This document shows positions 34,473 to 42,973 of a DNA stretch of 64,000 nucleotides, piece after piece. The translations under genes were made by a program, and so were the position numbers. The stretch lies in assembly GCF_000174435.1 (NCBI RefSeq), contig NZ_ACJN02000001.1:171001-235000 (forward strand), given 5' to 3'. This DNA is from Desulfonatronospira thiodismutans ASO3-1 (lineage in GTDB: Bacteria > Desulfobacterota > Desulfovibrionia > Desulfovibrionales > Desulfonatronovibrionaceae). The notes beneath the pieces are model-generated. The model was not told where the DNA came from, made no database searches, and was given only the letters and a program-made list of their open reading frames with translations. How positions within the stretch are numbered: the stretch's first letter is position 1; every line of letters starts with the position of its first letter.

Positions 34473-35279
34473 TCATTCGCCGCCGTTGGACAGAACATCC
34501 ATGGCCTCGTCCACATCCATATCGTCATGAACCACATGGTGCAGGGTCTTGACTAAGGATGTCACATCACTGTGCTGAAAAACGTTTCGGCCCACGGAAA
34601 GCCCGGCAGCTCCGGCAGCAACAGAATCGTGCACCATTTTCACCAGGTCCCGGTCATTATCCAGCTTGGGACCACCGGCAATGACCACCGGTATGCAGCA
34701 GGCCTCCACCACCTTGGCGAAGCTGTCCGCCTCACCTGTGTAGGCCACCTTTACCACATCCGCGCCCAGTTCTTCCCCTACCCGGGCGCAGTGCCGGACC
34801 ATGTTCATATCGAACTCGTCCTTGACCTTGGGGCCGCGGGCGTAAACCATGGCCAGCAGAGGCATACCCCATTCATTAGCCTTGGAAGCCACCTGGCCCA
34901 TATCCCGGAGCATTTCCCGCTCGGATTCGTCCCCCAGGTTTACATGGACGGAAATGCCGTCAGCCCCCAGTTTGATGGCGTCCTCTACACTGGCCACCAG
35001 AGTCTTGGCATTGGGATAGGGAGAAATTGAAGTGCTTGCTGAAAGATGAACGATAAGGCCGACGTCGTGTCCCTTGCCCCGGTGTCCGCACCGGGCCAGG
35101 CCCTTGTGCATGAGCACGGCATTGGCTCCGCCCTCGGCCACCTTGTCTACGGTGACCCTCATGTCGATGATCCCGTCAATGGGACCCACGGTCACCCCGT
35201 GATCCACAGGAACAATAATGGCCCGGCCTGTGTTGCGGTTGAAAATCCTCTCCATTCTGATGCTCTTTCCCAGGTGCAT
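34473..35279 (-). CDS. 2-amino-3,7-dideoxy-D-threo-hept-6-ulosonate synthase (DhnA-type aldolase)
   Basis: A class I aldolase of the DhnA/FBP-aldolase type (268 residues): 'IIVPVDHGVTVGP' near residue 20, 'GADGISVHVNLG' near 110, the Schiff-base lysine in 'ADVVKVAYTGE' near 183, and the phosphate-binding 'VIAGGPK' and 'GLSVGRNVFQ'. On sequence alone it could be fructose-bisphosphate aldolase, but its place as first gene before DHQ synthase II in an aromatic operon identifies it as ADH synthase, which replaces DAHP synthase. AGGAGG lies seven bases before the ATG. Its expression is preceded by the leader-peptide attenuator. Confidence 0.9.
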   Translation of the reverse strand: MHLGKSIRMERIFNRNTGRAIIVPVDHGVTVGPIDGIIDMRVTVDKVAEGGANAVLMHKGLARCGHRGKGHDVGLIVHLSASTSISPYPNAKTLVASVEDAIKLGADGISVHVNLGDESEREMLRDMGQVASKANEWGMPLLAMVYARGPKVKDEFDMNMVRHCARVGEELGADVVKVAYTGEADSFAKVVEACCIPVVIAGGPKLDNDRDLVKMVHDSVAAGAAGLSVGRNVFQHSDVTSLVKTLHHVVHDDMDVDEAMDVLSNGGE

Positions 35280-35334
35280 GACAATACCTCCTGATGGTTT
35301 GGGGCGGCAGGTTCAGGCGGACCTTCTTCAGAAA

Positions 35335-35370
35335 CAAAAAAAGGGCCGCCGGCTTTTGCCTGCGGCCCTT
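35335..35370 (-). terminator. Attenuator terminator of the aromatic operon
   Basis: On the minus strand AAGGGCCGCAGGC (35370-35358) pairs with GCCGGCGGCCCTT (35353-35341), one mismatch, loop AAAA, then TTTTTTT. It lies between the operon promoter and the first gene, so it must be bypassed for expression. The 5' arm can instead pair with 35428-35418 inside the leader-peptide gene (11 bp, two G-U pairs), forming an antiterminator. Confidence 0.9.
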
Positions 35371-35401
35371 GGGTTTATGAATCTTCTACTCTTCTGTTAG
35401 G

Positions 35402-35494
35402 CTAAACTCCTCCCTTCGGACCACAGGCCTGTATAAAATAAAAATACCAAAAATAAAAAGAAGTATGGCTGGGTCTAAGGGATTCGCTTAACAT
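35402..35494 (-). CDS. Leader peptide with Phe/Tyr/Trp codon cluster (attenuation)
   Basis: A 30-codon ORF too short for usual gene calling. Codons 13-20 read Phe-Tyr-Phe-Trp-Tyr-Phe-Tyr-Phe, that is every kind of aromatic residue the operon makes, and only these. The stop (35402-35404) is 31 bases before the terminator stem. The antiterminator segment (35418-35428) covers codons 23-26, so a ribosome stalled at the aromatic codons would leave it free to pair with the terminator's 5' arm, while a ribosome reaching the stop would cover it. This is the logic of the E. coli trp and pheA leaders. The ATG is only a few bases from the predicted transcription start, so translation might be leaderless; an in-frame ATG six codons earlier lies inside the promoter. 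Confidence 0.82.
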   Translation of the reverse strand: MLSESLRPSHTSFYFWYFYFIQACGPKGGV

Positions 35495-35502
35495 GGGAAG
35501 CC

Positions 35503-35531
35503 TTATAAACATGGTTTTTAAACTTTGTCAA
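35503..35531 (-). promoter_or_regulatory. Sigma-70-type promoter of the aromatic operon
   Basis: TTGACA (35531-35526) and TTATAA (35508-35503) on the minus strand are separated by exactly 17 bases. The -35 is a perfect consensus. The predicted start is near 35496, just before the leader peptide. Confidence 0.75.
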
Positions 35532-35707
35532 CAAAAAAATCTATGGTAATTAAATTTAGCTGGATCCTTAAATTTCAGGTTGTTACATGGTCAGGCAACG
35601 CTATACTTAAACAAGTAATTGTAATAATTATAAACCATCTCTTCAACCAATGATTAAAATTCAACACGCCGTTAACTTTCAAACTACGCTTACCCGGAGA
35701 TCTTTTC

Positions 35708-37012
35708 ATGCCCAAAAAGAATATTTTTATTGTCGGCCTGGATGAATTCAACAAAAAGCTTCTGCAGCAGCTCCCCCAGGCGGCGGAATGCGAGTTTCAC
35801 GCCGCCCTGGATATATCAGACATCAGAAATGTCCAGTCATATGATATGCAGCACCTCATAGACAAAGCCGTGGGCAGAATGGAATCTTTCAAGGGTTCCA
35901 TTGACGGAGTGGCTACATACTACGATTTTCCAGGCACGGTTCTGGTTCCGATTCTGGCCAGGCGCTTCGGCCTCCCCGGTCCCGACCTGGAGAGCGTTCT
36001 CAGATGCGAACACAAATACTGGAGCCGCGTGGAGCAAAAAGAGGTCATCCCTGAGCATATCCCTATGTTTCAGCCTTTTGATCCCTTTGACGCACAGGGC
36101 TTTGAAAAGCTCCGCCTCCTGCCTCCTTTCTGGATCAAGCCCATTAAGTCATTCAAGTCCTTTCTGTCCTTCAGGATAAATGACGAACTGGAGTACTGGG
36201 AGGCTACGAACAAGATCAGAAAAAGCATAGCCCTTATTGATGAGCCCTTCAGGTATCTTTTGCAGAACTATGCCCAGGTGCCTTATGAAATAGCCCATAT
36301 GCATGAGAGCTGCCTGGCTGAATCCCCCATTGGAGGCCTGCAGTGCACCCTGGAAGGCTACAGCTTTAAAGGAGAAATAGTGGGCTACGGCATCGTGGAC
36401 TCAGTGCAGGAAAAAATCAGTTCTTCCTTTGCAAGATACCAGTACCCTTCCATACTCCCCCTGGAAATCCAGCACAGGATAATGGACACGGCCAGAAAAG
36501 CCATAGCCCGTATCGGAATGGACAACTCGGCCTTCAATATCGAGTTCTTCTATGACCAGACCGCCCAACAGGTATACCTCCTGGAAATAAATCCCAGGAT
36601 CTCCCAAGCGCATACGGACCTTTTCGCCAAGGTGCACGGTCATTCCCATCTGTCCGTAATGGTGGATCTCTGTCTGGGCAGAAAGCCCCGGATACTGGAA
36701 AGAAACGGACCCTTCAGCGTTGCCGGACACTTCATGCTCAGAACCTTTGAAGATGGACGGGTGGTTCAGGTGCCCGCCCAGGAACAGCTTGAAAAGGTCC
36801 GGGAAAAATTCCCCGGGACACAGATGAAGATTCTGGTCAGACAGGGCGACAGACTCTCGGAGCTTCTGGCCCTGCAGGACAGCTACAGTTACGAACTGGC
36901 CAATATCATCATCGGAGGCATGGACGGATCGAACCTGTTGGAAAAATACAACCATGTACTTGATCTTTTGAGTTTTAAAATCGATAAGGAAGAATATATA
37001 GCAGAAATATAG
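35708..37012 (+). CDS. ATP-grasp ligase-like protein, paralogue 1
   Basis: A 434-residue protein with a pre-ATP-grasp N-terminal domain ('IFIVGLDEFNKK'), the ATP-binding lysine in 'FWIKPIKS' near residue 144, the adenine/loop segment 'QCTLEGY', and the magnesium-binding 'LLEINPRISQAH' near 295. ATP-grasp enzymes of this type activate a carboxylate as acyl phosphate and join it to an amine; the substrate here is unknown. The next gene is a paralogue, and a third stands beside cyanophycinase at 43876. They share 'CEHKYWSR', 'PFDPFD' and 'ARYQYPS'. The upstream neighbour is divergent. GGAG lies nine bases before the ATG. Confidence 0.8.
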   Translation: MPKKNIFIVGLDEFNKKLLQQLPQAAECEFHAALDISDIRNVQSYDMQHLIDKAVGRMESFKGSIDGVATYYDFPGTVLVPILARRFGLPGPDLESVLRCEHKYWSRVEQKEVIPEHIPMFQPFDPFDAQGFEKLRLLPPFWIKPIKSFKSFLSFRINDELEYWEATNKIRKSIALIDEPFRYLLQNYAQVPYEIAHMHESCLAESPIGGLQCTLEGYSFKGEIVGYGIVDSVQEKISSSFARYQYPSILPLEIQHRIMDTARKAIARIGMDNSAFNIEFFYDQTAQQVYLLEINPRISQAHTDLFAKVHGHSHLSVMVDLCLGRKPRILERNGPFSVAGHFMLRTFEDGRVVQVPAQEQLEKVREKFPGTQMKILVRQGDRLSELLALQDSYSYELANIIIGGMDGSNLLEKYNHVLDLLSFKIDKEEYIAEI

Positions 37013-37096
37013 CACCGCATAACAACCAGCAGGGACAAACTTGTTTCGAGTACAGTCGTACTTTTGTCAACTTGCCCCGAAGGATGTTTAAATCTC

Positions 37097-38389
37097 ATGG
37101 ACAAGCATGATTCCATAGATCTTTTCGTATTGGGACTGGACGATTTCAACCGGTCCAAACTGGAGACCATTGACCAGGACCTGGCTGTAAATATTTATCC
37201 CCTGCTGGACATGGACGCTGTGACCTCCAGTGAGGATTATGATGTTCATGCTGTGCTCAACACTGCAGAAAACCAGCTGCGCGCCCATCCCCGCCCCATA
37301 GGGGGAATAATCGGCTACTGGGACTTTCCCGTGAGCCTGATGGTCCCTATCCTGGCCAGAAGACTGGGATTGACCGCACCTTCGGTGCAGGGGGTGGTGG
37401 GCTGTGAACACAAATACTGGAGCCGGCTGCTGCAGAAGAAAGTAGCCCCGGCACATGTTCCTTCCTTTCAAAGCGTGGATCCCTTTGATGATCAGGATTT
37501 AAATGAGATTATGGTAAACTATCCCTTCTGGATCAAACCGGTCAAATCACACTCCTCCCACCTGGGTTTCAAAGTGCGCAATCATAAGGATCTGGCCCGG
37601 GCAGTGCGGAAAATACGTTCCGGCATTGCAGGCATGGGCAATGCCTTCAATGAGTTCCTGGAATATGCCCATCTACCTGAAGAAATTGCCCGCATCGGGG
37701 GCAATCATTGCGTGGTGGAGGGACTCATCCGGGGCAGGCAGTGCACCCTGGAAGGCTTTGTGCATAAAGGGGAGATCCAGGTGTATGGAGTGGTGGATTC
37801 CTTTCGCTACCCCAATGGGTCAAGCTTTTCCCGCTATCAGTATCCATCGACCCTGCCCGGCCGGGTCATCCAGAAAATGACCCAAATAGCCGGAAAAGTC
37901 CTGGCTGAAACCGGCCTGGATCACTCCGCTTTCAACATGGAATTCTTCTGGGACAGCAAAAGAGACCATATCTGGATCCTGGAGATCAATCCACGCATTT
38001 CCCAGTCCCACGGAGACATTTTCGAAAAGGTTGACGGTACACCACATCACCGCATCCTGGTAGAACTGGCATTAAACCGCAGGCCCGCCTGGAGCCCTGG
38101 AAAGGGACCATTCGCCTGTGCGGCCAAGGTCTTTATGCGCCGTTTTCAGGACGCCCTGGTGACCAGGAGCCCGCATGCACAGGAAATCCGGGCTGTAGAA
38201 GAACAGTTCCCGGGCACCATGATCAGCATACTGGCAAGCCAGGGACAACGGCTGTCCGGGATGGACCCCGCAGAGCAGGACAGCTACAGCTTTGCCTGCG
38301 CCATCATATTTACCGGAGCAAAAAATCCTGGACGACTCAGGCAGAACATCAAGAAAATAAAAAATGCCCTGCCCTTTGAATTCAAGTAG
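37097..38389 (+). CDS. ATP-grasp ligase-like protein, paralogue 2
   Basis: Second member of the local ATP-grasp family (430 residues from the ATG at 37097). It keeps the ATP-grasp features: 'FWIKPVKSHSSHLG', 'QCTLEGFVHKGE', 'GLDHSAFNMEFFW' and 'ILEINPRISQSHGD'. N-terminal 'LFVLGLDDFNRSKL' matches the other two. The ATG at 37097 was chosen by alignment with its paralogues; AAGGA is about 13 bases upstream, and a TTG start 11 codons earlier cannot be ruled out. It follows paralogue 1 by 84 bases and probably shares its transcript. No signal peptide or membrane segment is present. Confidence 0.8.
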   Translation: MDKHDSIDLFVLGLDDFNRSKLETIDQDLAVNIYPLLDMDAVTSSEDYDVHAVLNTAENQLRAHPRPIGGIIGYWDFPVSLMVPILARRLGLTAPSVQGVVGCEHKYWSRLLQKKVAPAHVPSFQSVDPFDDQDLNEIMVNYPFWIKPVKSHSSHLGFKVRNHKDLARAVRKIRSGIAGMGNAFNEFLEYAHLPEEIARIGGNHCVVEGLIRGRQCTLEGFVHKGEIQVYGVVDSFRYPNGSSFSRYQYPSTLPGRVIQKMTQIAGKVLAETGLDHSAFNMEFFWDSKRDHIWILEINPRISQSHGDIFEKVDGTPHHRILVELALNRRPAWSPGKGPFACAAKVFMRRFQDALVTRSPHAQEIRAVEEQFPGTMISILASQGQRLSGMDPAEQDSYSFACAIIFTGAKNPGRLRQNIKKIKNALPFEFK

Positions 38390-38450
38390 GAAGAACCTAC
38401 TCTAAACAGTTGACTCCAGACGCTTCTTCCGGATATACATGAGCGCCTGA

Positions 38451-38527
38451 AAGGGGATGGAGTTCCCCCTGGTAACCGCCGTGATGCTGATGACTCCTGT
38501 TGTTTTGTATAAAAGGCGGTTTTTTTA
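38451..38527 (+). ncRNA. Fluoride riboswitch (crcB motif) with terminator platform
   Basis: The segment contains the conserved blocks of the fluoride aptamer: GGGGATGGAGTTCCCC, AACCGCC, and GATGCTGATGACTCCT. AACCGCC (38474-38480) can also pair with GGCGGTT (38515-38521), which is followed by a T-run, giving the expression platform: fluoride binding would sequester AACCGCC and allow read-through. It stands before crcB, the classical target. Confidence 0.93.
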
Positions 38528-38535
38528 TTGTATCA

Positions 38536-38560
38536 GCCACGCCTTGCGCGTGGCTTTTTT
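38536..38560 (+). terminator. Second terminator-like hairpin before crcB
   Basis: GCCACGC (38536-38542) and GCGTGGC (38548-38554) form a perfect 7-bp stem, loop CTTGC, followed by six T. It lies between the riboswitch terminator and the crcB start, so read-through of the first would still meet it. Confidence 0.7.
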
Positions 38561-38573
38561 GTTGGAAAAAGTC

Positions 38574-38948
38574 ATGAACAAGATACTACTGCTGGCTCTG
38601 GCCGGGGCCTTTGGAACCCTTCTCAGATACTGGCTGTCAGTAGCCATGCACAGCCTGCTTGGACCCGGATTTCCCTGGGGCACCTGGACGGTGAACATTC
38701 TGGGCTGCTTTCTGTTCGGCCTTATCTGGATAATGATCCAGGAACGGGGAATTTTGCCCGCTCATTTGCGCATCATTGTTCTGGTGGGGTTCATGGGCGC
38801 CTTTACCACCTTTTCCACGTATATCTTTGAGTGCTCGGCCCTGGTTCAGGACACCCAGTGGCTCAAGCTGGGCCTGAACCTCCTGGGACAGAACATCCTG
38901 GGCTTTTTTGCCCTTTACCTTGGCTTTATCCTGGGGAGACTGTTCTAG
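38574..38948 (+). CDS. crcB: Fluoride ion channel CrcB/Fluc
   Basis: Small dual-topology membrane channel that exports fluoride. The 124 residues from ATG 38574 give four hydrophobic helices, with 'GAFGTLLRYWLS' in helix 1, 'GTWTVNILGCFLFG' in helix 2 and 'GFMGAFTTFSTY' in helix 3 carrying the conserved Gly, Asn and Phe-box/Thr-Ser-Thr residues. The frame extends 39 codons upstream, but that stretch is the riboswitch, so the internal ATG (preceded by TTGGAAAAA) is the start. It interrupts the nitrogen-storage genes functionally and appears unrelated to them. Confidence 0.95.
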   Translation: MNKILLLALAGAFGTLLRYWLSVAMHSLLGPGFPWGTWTVNILGCFLFGLIWIMIQERGILPAHLRIIVLVGFMGAFTTFSTYIFECSALVQDTQWLKLGLNLLGQNILGFFALYLGFILGRLF

Positions 38949-39027
38949 CCTGAATCCGTGCAGTCGTTTTTTTCTGCCTGAAGCCTTTTCGCTGTGAAAT
39001 CACTGGCGGCTGCGTTATGCATTGGTT

Positions 39028-40146
39028 TTAAGACGGCTGTCCTTCCTGTTGCCAGGAATCCAGGTTTCTGCTCAGGTTGACGATAAAGTCCTGCACGTTG
39101 GTCACCACGGCAGTGGCCTGGACGGATCCGCGATTGGCCAGCTTGTCCACGCTGAACTCGGATATGTCCACAATGTAGAAATACACCGGACGCACCAGAC
39201 CGTTTTCCATGACCCGGTAGCTGGGAGTCATGTTCCCAAATGCGATTGAGTGCAGCTGAGTGGCCATGGCCACCACTGTGGTGGCCTTTTTGGCATGAGG
39301 GCGCATGGCGTCCTGGGACTTATATACGTCTGCCACGACCTCGGGCAGTGGTCCGTCGTCACGGATGGAACCGGCCAGGATATACGGCACCCGGTATTTT
39401 TCACAGGTGTACATGATCCCGTCACTGATCTTCATTTCCCGGATTGTCTCTTTGATGGTCCCATATTGTCGGACAGTGTTCAAAACATCCAGGTGGTGAT
39501 AGTGTCCATGCCGGACAGGTTCCTGGGTATAAATATCCTGGCCCAGCCCGGTCTGAAACATGGCTGCTTCCAGATCGTGCGTGGCCAGGGCGTTGCCTGC
39601 CAGCAGCACATGGCAGAATCCGTTCCGGATAAGTCCCTGCATGGCCCTGCGGCTGTCCTGATCAAAGGCAACCGCCGGACCCAGCACCCAGACTATATAG
39701 CCATGTTCCCGGTCATGGCGCAGCAGATCGTACAGGGCATCATAGCTTTTGGAAAAGGGCGTTTCCCGGGTTCCCCTGATGCGAAAGGAAAACTTGTCCG
39801 GGGCTGAGCTCCTGCCTGTGTCAAAACCTTCTGTATGGACAAATATTCCGTCTTCACCGTTCTCGGTCCTGCCCAGTACAACCCTGTCTCCCTGCTTCAG
39901 CCTTCGCGGCTCAAGCACTTCCAGACTGTCCCCGCGACGGACAATGACGCAGTCCATACGGCTTTCCCTGACCAGGATCCATTTTCCCGGTTCCATGCAG
40001 ACGTATTCCGGATGGTTAGAAGTGGCGTGAAACCCGGATGGAGCTGTGCCATTGCCGGGAGCCTCTGCGGTAAGTGCTGCAGGAGCTGAAGAAAAGCGTT
40101 CCCTGGTCAAATCAGGGGGGCAGTATCCGGGGAGCTTGAAGGTCAT
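39028..40146 (-). CDS. LOR/SDH (TIGR00300)-family protein, ornithine cyclodeaminase-like
   Basis: A 372-residue protein matching the archaeal TIGR00300/LOR-SDH family, of which members have been shown to be NAD-using ornithine cyclodeaminases (ornithine to proline and ammonia); in cyanobacteria the same domain forms the C-terminal half of the arginine catabolic enzyme AgrE/ArgZ. Hallmark segments: 'SYDALYDLLRHDREHGYIVWVLGPAV' in outline, 'LLAGNALATHDLE', 'GHYHHLDVLN', 'LAGSIRDDGPLPEV', 'ATQLHSIAFGNMTPSY'. The AgrE amidinohydrolase half is absent. It starts 23 bases after cphA and has a good RBS (AAAGGAAAA). The context suggests it handles ornithine or arginine carbon from cyanophycin. Confidence 0.8.
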   Translation of the reverse strand: MTFKLPGYCPPDLTRERFSSAPAALTAEAPGNGTAPSGFHATSNHPEYVCMEPGKWILVRESRMDCVIVRRGDSLEVLEPRRLKQGDRVVLGRTENGEDGIFVHTEGFDTGRSSAPDKFSFRIRGTRETPFSKSYDALYDLLRHDREHGYIVWVLGPAVAFDQDSRRAMQGLIRNGFCHVLLAGNALATHDLEAAMFQTGLGQDIYTQEPVRHGHYHHLDVLNTVRQYGTIKETIREMKISDGIMYTCEKYRVPYILAGSIRDDGPLPEVVADVYKSQDAMRPHAKKATTVVAMATQLHSIAFGNMTPSYRVMENGLVRPVYFYIVDISEFSVDKLANRGSVQATAVVTNVQDFIVNLSRNLDSWQQEGQPS

Positions 40147-40169
40147 GGTTTTTTCCTTTTGTACAGGGT

Positions 40170-42836
40170 TTACATGCGCAGTTCAGGAGAAATATTGGGA
40201 ATATCCTCTCTGGCAATGATAAGATCCAGCTCTTTTTCCCTTAACGCCTTGATCTTGGCGGTCATGGCTTCGATCCTGCCGGTAAAGATGCATATTATGG
40301 CCTCTGGTAAGGCCTCCTGCAGTGCATGGTCCACTGCATGATCTTCATCCAGAATGCTCAGCACCCGGGCTTTTTTGGAGCTGCTGGCGGCCCCCTCCTG
40401 AATGAGTTGCATCACTTTCATGCTGTCCCGGCCACGTGCGTAATCCTGGTCCTCCCAGACAATGATCCTGTCAAAGTACTCTGCAGCAACCCGTCCGTAA
40501 TCCTGCAGATCCTTGTCCCGCCTGTCACCTGTTCCAGCCAGGATAGCGGTACTGACTCCCATGCCCAGAGAAGACACGAATCTGCCCATGGCCTCCATGC
40601 TTGAAGGATTATGGGCATAATCAATGAGCACCTTGAATTTCTCAAATTCAAAAATATTCATACGCCCGGGCAACTGGGCAGAGGAAGGTGCAAACGTCTG
40701 CAGACCCAAGCGAATCTCTTCCACCTTTACCTCCTGGACAAAGGCTGCCAGACAGGCGGCCAGCACGTTTTGCACCTGGAACGCGGCCTTGCCGAAATAG
40801 GTCAAGGGAATATTGATCACCCTGTCAACCAGCATGGACCAGTCGCCTTTACGCAGAATTATATCGCCTTCATCGTATACCGCTGCCGTCCCTCCGGATG
40901 AACAGTGTTTTTTTATTCTGGGATTGCCGGCATTCATACTGAAAAAAGCTGTGTTGCAGGAGACATTTTCCTGCATGGAATAAACGTAATCATCATCCGC
41001 ATTAAGCACTGCATAACCTGAAGGCTGAACATTTTCAGCCACCAGGCACTTGAGCCTGGTAAGCTGCTCCAGGGTATGGATACCATAAAGCCCTAAGTGA
41101 TCCGAGGCCACATTGGTCACAACTCCCACATCGCTCAGATCGTACCCCAGTCCGGCCCGCATCATCCCGCCCCTGGCAGTCTCAAAAACTGCATAATCCA
41201 CTGTGGGATCGCGCAGTACAAAACGGGCACTGTCAGGGCCTGAACAATCCCCCTTATACAGAAGGCGGTTCTGGATATATATTCCGTCAGTGGTGGTATA
41301 GCCGACCTTTTTGCCGCTCATGTGCATTATGTGGGCGATGAGCCTGGTGGTTGTAGTCTTGCCGTTGGTGCCGGTCACGGAGATTATGGGTATCCGGCCC
41401 GGATGATCCAGGGGAAAGAGCATGTCCAGCACGGGCTCTGCCACATTTCTGGGCTGACCCGCGACAGGAGACAGATGCATGCGGAATCCCGGCGCCCCGT
41501 TTACTTCAATGATAGCTCCTCCGGTTTCGCTTAACGGTTCGGCCAGGCTTGGAGCTATGACATCTATGCCGCAGACATCCAGATCAATGATCCTGGCCAC
41601 CCGTTCAGCCAGGAAAACGTTGTAGGAATGAACCGTATCTGTGACATCCTCGGACACCCCGCCGGTGCTCAGATTGGCCGTGGTCTTGAGATACAGTGTT
41701 CTGCCCGGGGAAAGAACCGAGTCCAGGCTCAGACCTTCCAGCTCCAGAAGACGCTTAGTCATGTCGTCCACCGTGATCTCGGTAAGCATCTTTTCATGTC
41801 CGTATCCCCTGCGGGGATCCCGGTTCACTTCCTTGATCAGTTCCTGAATACTGGAGCGGCCGTTGCCGGTAACATGAGCCGGAACCCTCTTTGCTGCCGC
41901 TGCAAGTTTATAATTGATCACCAGCAGCCGGAAATCGCTGCCTTTGATGCATTTCTCCACAATGACCCGGCTGGAATATTCCCTGGCCGCCTCAAAGGCT
42001 GCCAGGGCATTCTCTGGATTTTGAACATTTATTGTTGCGCCCTGGCCATGATGTCCATCCACAGGCTTGACCACCACCGGAAAGCCCACCCGGCAAACAG
42101 CTGCCTCAACTTCACCGGCAGAACAGACAACAAGGCCGTAAGGAACGGGGCAGCCGTTGTTGTGGAGCATGTTCTTGGTCTCTTCCTTGTCAAAGGCGAT
42201 TTCCAGGCCGATGCTGCTGGTTCTGCCCGTGACCGTGGCCTGAATTCTCTGCTGATGTATCCCCCATCCAAGCTGGACCAGGGAATAGCTGTTGAGCCGA
42301 AGTACAGGAATATGTCTCTTTTTGGCCTCATGAACAATGGAGGCGGTACTGGGGCCGAACCTCTCCTGCTCCCGTATTTCTCTTAAGGCCTGAATATCCT
42401 TTTGCAGGTCATAAGATTCACCCTTAATCATGGCCCGGACAATTTCAAAGGCAGCCTCAGCCGCATAAAAACCAGCCCTTTCCTCCTCATAAGAAAAGAC
42501 AACACTGTAGATGCCTTCTTCTCCATCCCAGGTACACCGTCCGAATCCACACTGCATGCCTGCAAGTATCTGCAGTTCCAATGCAACATGTTCCATTACA
42601 TGACCCATCCATGTCCCCTCTCTGAGCCTTTCCAGAAAACCACCTTCATACCCTCTGGAACATCTGTGCTCATAAAGAGAAGGTATAAGTTTTTCCATAT
42701 TTTCCGGAAATCCGGAAATGGTATTGGAAGGATATTTTTCCATTTCTTCCAGATCCACCCGAATGACAATGAGATTGTGTCTCCGGCTGGACCAGTAATT
42801 AGGCCCCCTTAGAGCTCTGGATTCCAGGATTTTCAT
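40170..42836 (-). CDS. cphA: Cyanophycin synthetase
   Basis: Polymerises aspartate and arginine into cyanophycin (multi-L-arginyl-poly-L-aspartate) with ATP. The 888 residues show the three CphA1 parts: N-terminal domain (1-200, 'SRALRGPNYWSSRRH'), ATP-grasp domain (about 210-480, 'GFPVVVKPVDGHHGQG', 'GIDVIAP', 'IIEVNGAPGFRMHL'), and Mur-ligase-like domain with the P-loop 'GTNGKTTTT' near residue 490, 'ETARGGMMRAG' and 'FKVLIDYAHNPSSM'. Both active centres look complete, so it should be a true two-substrate synthetase and not the dipeptide-recycling CphA2 type, which is shorter. AAAGGAAA precedes the start. cphB is divergent across 137 bases. Confidence 0.95.
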   Translation of the reverse strand: MKILESRALRGPNYWSSRRHNLIVIRVDLEEMEKYPSNTISGFPENMEKLIPSLYEHRCSRGYEGGFLERLREGTWMGHVMEHVALELQILAGMQCGFGRCTWDGEEGIYSVVFSYEEERAGFYAAEAAFEIVRAMIKGESYDLQKDIQALREIREQERFGPSTASIVHEAKKRHIPVLRLNSYSLVQLGWGIHQQRIQATVTGRTSSIGLEIAFDKEETKNMLHNNGCPVPYGLVVCSAGEVEAAVCRVGFPVVVKPVDGHHGQGATINVQNPENALAAFEAAREYSSRVIVEKCIKGSDFRLLVINYKLAAAAKRVPAHVTGNGRSSIQELIKEVNRDPRRGYGHEKMLTEITVDDMTKRLLELEGLSLDSVLSPGRTLYLKTTANLSTGGVSEDVTDTVHSYNVFLAERVARIIDLDVCGIDVIAPSLAEPLSETGGAIIEVNGAPGFRMHLSPVAGQPRNVAEPVLDMLFPLDHPGRIPIISVTGTNGKTTTTRLIAHIMHMSGKKVGYTTTDGIYIQNRLLYKGDCSGPDSARFVLRDPTVDYAVFETARGGMMRAGLGYDLSDVGVVTNVASDHLGLYGIHTLEQLTRLKCLVAENVQPSGYAVLNADDDYVYSMQENVSCNTAFFSMNAGNPRIKKHCSSGGTAAVYDEGDIILRKGDWSMLVDRVINIPLTYFGKAAFQVQNVLAACLAAFVQEVKVEEIRLGLQTFAPSSAQLPGRMNIFEFEKFKVLIDYAHNPSSMEAMGRFVSSLGMGVSTAILAGTGDRRDKDLQDYGRVAAEYFDRIIVWEDQDYARGRDSMKVMQLIQEGAASSSKKARVLSILDEDHAVDHALQEALPEAIICIFTGRIEAMTAKIKALREKELDLIIAREDIPNISPELRM

Positions 42837-42973
42837 GTTTTACAGATTTCCTTTTAAATTTCATGTATTATCAGCCAAAAATTGTATAGCCGAGACAACA
42901 TGCTGCTCAGCCTGATTCATAATCTATAACTTATTTTCTTGCACTATTTATGCAGAGAGAATAAAGGAATTAT

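Noticed and set aside
34473..35279. Plain fructose-bisphosphate aldolase
   Set aside because: The fold fits, but its place as first gene before DHQ synthase II in an aromatic operon favours ADH synthase.
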